Positions 56,501-64,000 of a DNA stretch of 64,000 nucleotides are shown here, piece after piece (within the stretch, counting starts at the first letter, position 1; each line of letters starts with the position of its first letter). This DNA is from Desmodus rotundus (taxonomy: Eukaryota; Chordata; Mammalia; Chiroptera; Phyllostomidae). The translations under genes were made by a program, and so were the position numbers. The notes below the pieces were generated by a model, which worked only from the letters and a program-made list of their open reading frames with translations, was not told where the DNA came from and searched no databases. The DNA lies in assembly GCF_022682495.2 (NCBI RefSeq), contig NC_071397.1:14847082-14911081 (forward strand), read 5' to 3'.

Positions 56501-57639
56501 ATTTTTTTTCTTTTTTTTTAAGCATTCATGGACTTTCCATCTCTCCCAAGCCCATATTTCAATTTTTCAAAAAACACACTCTGGTTAATCTAGGGTGTGG
56601 CAATTTTTAAAACCTTCACTAAGAAGTTCTTGCAACATAGGGAGAGGCACCCTTGTTTTAATCTCAGTGCTCCCTCACCTTCATTTTGCTTGATGGATTT
56701 TGCTCTGGATCTTCCAGAGAGTGACCAGATAATTGAGAATCACCTTTGGAGCTGAAAGCCAGTCAAGTCCATCCACCAGGTGGGGAAATTCATTGAACTT
56801 CATATCCTTAATGTGCCATATATTTGAGGATATATTGGTTTACATAAAATATGGCCCTCAACCACTAAGAGGTTACAATTTAATTGAGAAGAGGAGAAAC
56901 ATAAATGTGAAATACGTGCAAGGCCTTCACTGCTAAAAGCTGAAGCAGTGGGTCTAAAGCAGGGAAATGGTGATGGAGGCAGTCGGTCCAGGGCCACTTC
57001 CTGGGGCATGTGGAGGTGGGCCCGTCTGGAAAGACACAACCAAGTCTTACTAATGAGCAGTGCTCCGCAGCAGCAAAGACTAAAGCTTGTTCACACTTTA
57101 TTTGTTCAATACGCTTTTATTGAACATCTGCTAGAGACCAGAAATGTAAAAGATGGAAGCGTTCTTGGAAATCACCTGCACCCAACCTCACAGTGCGCAA
57201 ATCAGTAAACCAGCACGGCTTTTATTATCTGACCCTCAACTTTTTAAAAGGGAAGTGCTGGCATCAACCAAACAAGGCAGAGCTCCTGATCATGACTTCA
57301 GCGTGGTAACCAGATGCTCCCTGACTCACGTGTGCTATACGTATTGATAGTGCCTTACGGTCTTCATCATGTTGTTTCAAGTCTCCAGGCCTCTGTGCAC
57401 GCTGTGCCTGTGCCTAGGACAACCCTCCCACCTCGGTTTGCTGGCAAACTCCTTGTGCTCAGTCATGATTCAACCCAACTGTCTCTTGAGAAAGTCTGCT
57501 CCAGAGCCTGGGTGAAACTGAATATTGTGTTTTTGCATACAGTCACCTAGTCATTAATTTTGTGATGTTGGAATCTGAATCTTCCCCTGTGAAGTCATCT
57601 TCACCAGGGTTGAGATTCACCTTGTCTTGTTCATCTTGC

Positions 57640-57980
57640 TGTAAGCTCATGTGAAGTTGGGTCATATCCCTCTTCTTTTCCATTGGCCTCTACTGCAGCC
57701 TGAATGGTCTTCACCCATCTCTAACCACAGCTTCACCTGGCTCACTCATCCTCATCCTCAAGTGCCTTCACTGTCTCACCTTCAGTGACCATCTACCCTG
57801 GCCTGGTACCACCATGGTACATGGTACATGGTACATGGGACTGACACCACCTCATTGTTTAGGTTTCAGTTCAAACATCACCTCCTCAGAGAGCATTCCC
57901 TGATTTGGCAGCCACCATTTACCTACCCAAGTTCATTCTGTCTTCTTTCTTGCCAAAATTTTTGATTAGATGACTCATAA
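57640..57980 (+). mobile_element. L2 fragment
   Basis: The diagnostic part is CAGTTCAAACATCACCTCCT, CAGAGAGCATTCCCTGATTT; upstream sequence is CT-rich as in L2. It contains a heptamer tandem repeat (ggtacat, about 3.5 copies, 57810-57838). Confidence 0.65.
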
Positions 57981-58519
57981 CTATTTTGAACCAACTGTGT
58001 CAATGAAAGTCCTCTGAATTAGGTGAAGACAGGTGACCATTTGTGTTCAATAAGTTTTAGGGGGAAGTCCACTGAGGAAGGAGAAAGCTTCTGGGTAGGA
58101 TTTTTTTTCCTGATAAAATGAGGGAGCTGGACTACCTCTTTCTCCCTTCTGAATTTCAAACCTGTAAGAGAAGGTAATGTCTGCAGCTGTGGCAACCGTC
58201 TTGTCACCATGAGGCAACAAGTCTGAAGAAAATGCCAAAATGTTTAGCATGGGGGCAGAGAAGGATGGGAAACGCCTTGGTCATTAATGACACCACTGAA
58301 TTACTAAACCTACCCCAGGATAAATAACCTCTGGGCTTTTAAATTAAAAAATTAATGTCCCTCACACCTGTGCCACTGTTAGGTCTTCTATTACTTGTGG
58401 CCGAAGTAGCTTAGTTGATACTCTTAACACCCTGTCAAAAGCAGCACCCCAATTATTCTCTCTCATATTTCACTTACTTTTTATCCAAATAAATCATAAA
58501 AATGATATTTGGGAATGTT

Positions 58520-58830
58520 ATTCCTTAATTTTATTCCTCAAGGATTATGGGGGCATAAACCTTGTCAATTTTATTAGTGCTGTATTTCCAGGACCTAGAA
58601 AGTACCTGACACTGTGTATGAGCTCAGTAGGTGTGTGCTCCATAGGTGCCGAGAGGAACGAATACCTCTGGTGACAACCCTCTGTGTCTTGTCTCATCAC
58701 AGACTGTGAGCTCCTGTAGGTCAGAGACCCAGGTTTTACGGATTTTCATTTCCCTCAAACCTAACAGGCTGCCTTGCTGGAATATAGTAGGTAAATGATA
58801 TTTTATGAATGGATGCGTATGCTCTCTGGG
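58520..58830 (+). mobile_element. L2 3' ends (two in tandem)
   Basis: Two L2 termini follow each other: the first ends near CCTGACACTGTGTATGAGCT (58605-58635); the second includes AGACTGTGAGCTCCTGTAGG, then AATATAGTAGGTAAATGATA and ATGAATGGATG (58700-58820). Confidence 0.65.
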
Positions 58831-61800
58831 TCCTTTCTTCAATGACCACTTCTCTACTTAAGATACAACTTGTGAGCATCCAATATTGGGCGCCTCGATA
58901 AAGGAATTCTGAACTGTGGTTTCATTCGAGTTGAGCTTACGAGAAAATTTTATGATAGTCTTAAACTGGCAAAAGATCTTAAAGACTGACTTCATAGATC
59001 AAACTTCTAGTTGCAATACTTCCACTAATGTAGAGTTGATCATCTCAGGAGACAGGGCTTACAATCAGGTTGCAGTCATACTACCTGTGAGTGGGCTCAA
59101 ACAGGCCTCTTCGTGATAGACAACCACTGTCAAGCTGCTATCTACTCATCCTGTTTCTGAAAGCTAACCCTGAAAGAAGTGGCTTGTCCATGTCTTCACA
59201 CCAGCAGCTGGACCTGGCAGGAATAAAACTACCGTATTTCACTGACTCTAAGATGCTACTGATTGTAAGGTGCCCATTGCTTCACAAACTACTAAGAAAA
59301 AACAAAGCTGATGATTAAACTCTGACAATGCTAGAAAACTGTGGAACAACACCAGAATGTATCCCACTTTCAGAGGAATGTCTTAGATTTGACCAATATA
59401 AAACATGGTGGTGTCTCTTTAAAATACTGAATACAGGATTCCACAGCCTGCCGCGTAGTTGGTCAAACTTGCTGTGATTCATTGACAGGCTTGTTTTACC
59501 ACGATCCAGGATGACTAATGACATACATTTGCTTTCTTCAAAGCACTTATAAACTTCTCCTCACCCCGTACATTATCAACAACACCTGACATTTTGCAGA
59601 GAAAATAGAAACCTCCAAACCCACAAACTGACCTGCATGCACTCCCACCTTCTTCTCCTTCCTCCTGTAGCAGGTGAGAGGAAGTGCCTGTGGTCCTGTT
59701 CAAACTCGTTCCCTCTCAGTAGCTCTGTCCCCTTCTCCCCACACTTCCTCAGGGACAGCATTTCTTACTCTATACCCCACCTCATCAATTTCTCCCTCTA
59801 CAATGCATCATTCCATTAACATCCAAATACGTTTAAATAACTTCCCTCTCCAAACAAAACCTGGCTGTTTTTCCTCTCCAACATGCCAAGAAGGCCAATA
59901 AGAGGAAGGAGAGGAACGTGGGAGCAAGCCTGCAGGAGGCCCTCACTGGTGGGGTCAAGAAAATCCCGAAGCAACACTTGAGCGACACTGAGAGTGAGTG
60001 TCTCCTTAAAGTTTGTGTCCTGAACCCCTGCCTGCTCCCCTTAGTCCCTGGCTCCTCTCTTCATTCTTAGCTCCAGTATCCCTCACAGGAGGCCTTTTTT
60101 GGTCCATCATCTCTAAATAGTGCCTCCATCCTTCTCCCCACCCACCTGATAATCCTAAACGACTGCAACCTCTTTGTTTATCTCAGTTCATTTATTCAAA
60201 CTTATAATTATCTTCATATTTATTTATTGCAAGATTATCTGTTTATCCACCCAGCCTCAGGGAAACTAGAACTGTACACGCACAGTAAATACTTGGTTTT
60301 ACATTCACAATTCCTTCAACTATCCCTGAAAGAACATGGCTTCAAATTCTATCAGTCTCTGCTCACCTTCTTCTGCCTTCTGGGGGTAAAGGGAGGAGAG
60401 AAGGACAGAGTGTAAGAGATGCCACAGGACTGATGTGGGAAAAAAAGTTCCTATTAGCTTTTTGAATTTCCAAGGATGAAAAGATTTGAAGGATTACTAC
60501 ACCCAAGATTCTTTGAAGGACCCAAAGAAATTGTGACACTTAATCCAATATTCAATATGTAAAGGCAACAAGATAATACAGTGGCCTCATTTCTGACAAA
60601 ATACAATAAAACTTTTATTTCACACATAAGAACAACACTTAACTTTTGACACATTAACTTCCCTCCCCCCCCGACACACACACACAAAAAAACATTAGAA
60701 AAATGTACTGATCAAGCAAAGCCAATTATATTAGATCTACACGTTGACAATCTTAGTAACTTCCAGAGGAAGGAAGTCAAGGGGGGGTAGGGTGATGTTT
60801 ATAGGGTTTTCAGGCCTTGAAGATTGGCACACTGGTTGGGATTGGGCAGAGTTTATGGCATAATGGCTCAGCGGGGTGAGCACAACCCCACAAAGGTCTT
60901 CTTGAAGTCTTCATGAGCACGCTGTTACTCGTGGTAATGAGCTGTTTTGCACGGCTCAGCTTATCTTCCAGGACTCAGAATTTCCTGGAGAGCAAGTACC
61001 TAAGTTCCTTTTGCTAAGTTTTTGTGTCATTTCACATTGGGACAGGAAGCAACGCTCAGTTCCCACATTGTTTAGCCCAGGTTTGAATTCTTGGCCATTG
61101 GGAAAACTTCTTTGTAAAGTTCTACAACTCACTCTAACAATGTTAACTTATGTTCCTCCTCCTTTGCCCTCCCCTTACCTTTTTCTGACTCCATTGTTTA
61201 ATAAGTCAATAAACCTATTTCTACCTTAATCAGCAGAGGATCTTATTATCTTTCTCCTACAGTGTTATTATCTACCACAAAATTAGCCAACTGGCTAACT
61301 TCAAGAGGCTGAACTCTGCTGAAAGGGGCTGTGATGGTGAATTACTTGCAGGGGTGAGACATTTCCTTTTCATTGTATTCATCAATTCAACTCAAGCCCC
61401 CTCCTTGATCTCTTTTTTTTTCCCCCTAAATGGTCCTTTCTGCTGATCTCCTGTGTCGTTTAATATTTGTATTGTATTTCCCTTCCAGTTGCACCTCCCA
61501 GTACCTTTATTCAGTGTGCACACTACTGTTTTGTCCTGGGGCCCTGCAGGCCTTGGTCTCAGACAAAGGCCCCTGGGTGCACCTGCTCCGCTGCCTTTAC
61601 AGAGTTGTGGACTCAGAGGCAGACATGCTCAGAGTGTGCCTGCCTTGTAGAAAATGAGTGTAACTGAAGAAAAAAATCTGGAAAAGGAGGTACAGGTCAC
61701 ACTGGGATGTGCTTTAAAGATCAGGCTTCAAAGTGCTGCGTAGCAGCTTGTGAATCCTATCTGTCTTCAGATGGGTCAAGAAGACTAATGAGGTGGGATT

Positions 61801-62097
61801 TCTAGCAGACTATTAGCTCTAGGAACCCAATGCTTCTTGCTAAAGAATGAATCCTCATAGGAGAAAAAATCAAGGAGAGATGGGAAAGCAAAGTCAGAGA
61901 CAATGAATGCGTCAGCGTCAGACGGCATATTTGAATAGAGTAGGGAATTAGCTTATTAAGTGGCCTTTAATCTCACCTTCTTCTGTCTAATCATGTCTTT
62001 GTATTAATGTCATCTATATAGTTACCATAGAATTTATCATCCAGGATAAACCAACTGTTCAGAGTCACCTGGGACGTAGGGTCTGTGTGCTCTAGCG

Positions 62098-62287
62098 CAG
62101 TGGTCCCCAACCTTTTTGGCACCAAGGACCAGTTTCGTGGAACACAATTTTTCCACAGACCAGGGCAGTGGGGATTGTTCTGGGATGATTCAAGTACATT
62201 ATATTCAAGCTCACCTCCTGCTATACAGCCTGTTCCTAATAGGCCCAGACCGACACCAGTCGGTGGCCCAGAAGTTGGGGACCCCTG
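62098..62287 (+). mobile_element. hAT-type non-autonomous DNA transposon with 8-bp TSD
   Basis: 190 bp with inverted ends CAGTGGTCCCCAAC and GTTGGGGACCCCTG (13 of 14). Flanking octamers CTCTAGCG (62090-62097) and CTCTAGAC (62288-62295) match at 6 of 8, as expected for an aged hAT target duplication. The interior has GGCACCAAGGACCAGTTTCG. Confidence 0.88.
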
Positions 62288-62339
62288 CTCTAGACCTGCA
62301 GACTGACGTAGCCTTATTAAGAGAGATGCAGGGAGTATA

Positions 62340-62805
62340 AATTGGTACAACTTCTGTAGAGCACTTGAGACACATCTATCAAAAGCACTAAAAATGTTCA
62401 TACCATTAACTCAGCAACTTCTGGGTCTTTATCTTAAGGATATGAGATGTATCCAAATATTCATGTAAAAGAATGTTTATTATGGTGTTGTTTATAATAG
62501 TAAAAAATCTGAAATTCATGTAAATGACCCAAAATCAAACAATAATGAAATTAGTTAATTATAGTATAACCATCAATGGAATAGTATATAGCATGTAAAT
62601 TCATGTTTTGGGGATTATTTAACTTTGTGAAAAAAGACAATAAAATGTCAAGTGATGAAATATTTAATATATATAAACACAACACAGAGAAAATTTTAAA
62701 AAGCAAATTAAAATATTTGTAGTAGTAATCTCTTCTCTGGTTACTGGGTTTGTATTCTGATATTTCCAAGTTTTTATAATGAAACTATTTTCTAAAATAC
62801 AAAGG
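62340..62805 (+). mobile_element. L1M 3' fragment
   Basis: Reads as the end of an old L1 ORF2 and 3' UTR: CAGCAACTTCTGGGTC, aaaagaatgtttattatggt, CATCAATGGAATAGTATATA, then a T/A-rich 3' UTR. Confidence 0.7.
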
Positions 62806-63559
62806 TACAGAACAAAATCCATCAGGATGCAGTTCAGAAAGGAGAAGCAACTCTTTGTATTCCAAGTATGAAAAGATTTTTTACAGTATTTATTTATTTA
62901 GTTAGTTAGGTGTATTAATTCTTTTTATTATATTTTCCATTGCCATTTATCCCCCATACCCTCTTTCCACTTCCACCTACCCCCAAAACACAATCACCAC
63001 CCTGATCTAGGGAATTAGAGGCTTGCACATCTGCTGGAAGGGCTTGGGAGCAACAGCAGGAAATTGTCACCAAAATCTCAGCCTGCATCTCCAAATAGGC
63101 AGCTGCCAAGAGCCCTAGAAATGACAGAGCCTACAGGAAGCCCTGCCAACTCTCAGGATGCCTCAGGGAGGAAAGGGGAAGGAGGAAAACTAAGTGCTTA
63201 GGAAGACACAGCTCCACTCGTGGGAAACAAAGGATTAAGGGAAACGAAGGAAGCGTTTCTCTCAAAGCTGCCCCCTGACCAGCTCCACCACCTCTCTGAC
63301 TGTGGTCCACCCACCATTTACCCACAACTGCAGTGGGGGCAATGCCGTGTAGACAACACAATTTCAAAGGTGATAGTACTTCGGAAGTTTCTACTTGCCT
63401 ACAACTTCCCATTTGGGGCACCAGCATCTTGGGGTTCTCCTGTGGGACTACTGAGGAACTCTGGAAAGATTATGTCCAGCCAGTCCAGCTATCTACTGCA
63501 TAGGAAACAAGATGTAAAGGGTCTTTGTTCTGTTCTCTTTTCTTTTTGCCTCTAGAGAT

Positions 63560-63932
63560 TATAACGATTACAAAGGATTTGTCCAGTACAGCACACTCCA
63601 AAGGATTCTTAAAAGGAAGGAGGAGGCAGAAGAAGAGTCAGAGACAGAGGCAGCGAGCGATGTGACTGGACGAAAAGGTGGAGGGATGCAATGTGGGAAG
63701 GAGTGGACCCGCCAATGCTGGCTTTGAAGGTAGAGAGTGAAAGTCTTGAGCCAAGAAATACGGGTGGCCTCTGAACATTGGAAAAGGAGCTTCCCGAAAG
63801 GAACGCATCCTGCCAATTTGTGATGTAGCTCAGTGAGACCCATGTCAGCCTTCTGGTGTCCAGCCTGCAAGCTAATACATTTCTGTTGTTTCAGGCTGCT
63901 CAGTCTGTGGTGGTTACAGCAGCACTAGCAAA
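63560..63932 (+). mobile_element. LTR, ERVL-MaLR (MLT1 type), diverged
   Basis: The 3' half carries AGTGAGACCCATGTCAGCC, CTTCTGGTGTCCAGCCTGC, ATACATTTCTGTTGTTTCAG and CAGTCTGTGGTGGTTACAGC, then CAGCACTAGCAAAC, in MLT1 order. The 5' boundary is uncertain. No internal retroviral sequence is visible before the window ends. Confidence 0.7.
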
Positions 63933-64000
63933 CAAATGCAGGGCCCTTCTGGCTCCAGGACAGGAGAGGCCCAGAAGAGAGAGCAAGAGCAAGCGCCGGA

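Larger units (their letters stand above)
41508..64000. other. ADGRF2 upstream flank (towards CD2AP), no gene identified
   Basis: This 22.5-kb interval should contain the ADGRF2 promoter and non-coding first exon, which I cannot locate. I recognise repeats only: an L2 end near 42075-42135, a homopurine tract (43983-44081), MIRs (45260-45410, 45500-45670), a TATC microsatellite (45750-45818), L1M fragments (about 46820-47000, 49110-49350, 62340-62805), a MER5-like fragment (53430-53590), a trinucleotide microsatellite (53141-53203), L2 (57640-57980, 58520-58830), a hAT element (62098-62287) and an MLT1 LTR (63560-63932). 49750-50300 resembles an old mammalian repeat I cannot name. 54000-56700 and 59000-61900 hold nothing I recognise. 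No CD2AP exon was seen. Confidence 0.55.

Noticed and set aside
41508..64000. CD2AP, the expected neighbour
   Set aside because: No coding exon or 3' UTR of CD2AP could be recognised on the minus strand; it probably lies beyond the right edge.

Overview
This is a nuclear window from a bat. Three tRNA-derived VES-type SINEs and a LINE-1 3' end with the typical bat tail point to Chiroptera, probably Yangochiroptera. Older pan-mammalian repeats (MIR, L2, MER20, MER5, Tigger, MLT1) fill much of the rest. No bacterial-type features are present.

Only two protein-coding genes can be supported. Both lie on the minus strand and both are family VI adhesion GPCRs. ADGRF4 (GPR115) occupies about 0.5-7.6 kb. 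Its signal-peptide exon, linker exon, six-cysteine exon, GAIN exon and large GAIN/GPS/7TM exon are all here, and its C-terminal tail exons lie off the left edge. ADGRF2 (GPR111) occupies about 24.2-41.5 kb. It has the same five exons plus two small C-terminal exons, and is open across all seven. Exon order, phases and near-equal sizes match one for one, as expected for tandem duplicates. In human the order is CD2AP, ADGRF2, ADGRF4, OPN5, all in one direction. The window would therefore be this locus read on the opposite strand, with OPN5 beyond the left edge and CD2AP beyond the right edge. Neither flanking gene was seen here.

Layout: 0-0.5 kb, ADGRF4 intron; 0.5-7.6 kb, ADGRF4 coding exons; 7.6-24.2 kb, intergenic with MER20, a VES SINE, a tiny L1-tail insertion, two MER5-like hATs and a 5'-inverted L1; 24.2-41.5 kb, ADGRF2, with a Tigger1 derivative, an MLT1 LTR and a mariner MITE in its introns; 41.5-64 kb, upstream flank with microsatellites, a homopurine tract, L2, MIR and L1M fragments, one hAT with a target duplication and an MLT1 LTR at the right edge.

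Both receptors lack the His-Leu-Thr/Ser cleavage tripeptide at the GPS, yet keep a tethered-agonist-like segment (SFSILMSP). I found no wholly new system. The most informative signals are the intact ADGRF2, the non-cleavable receptors with a preserved agonist core, the twin-primed L1, the minute L1-tail insertion with a 14-bp duplication, and a VES SINE that ends in an L1-like tail.
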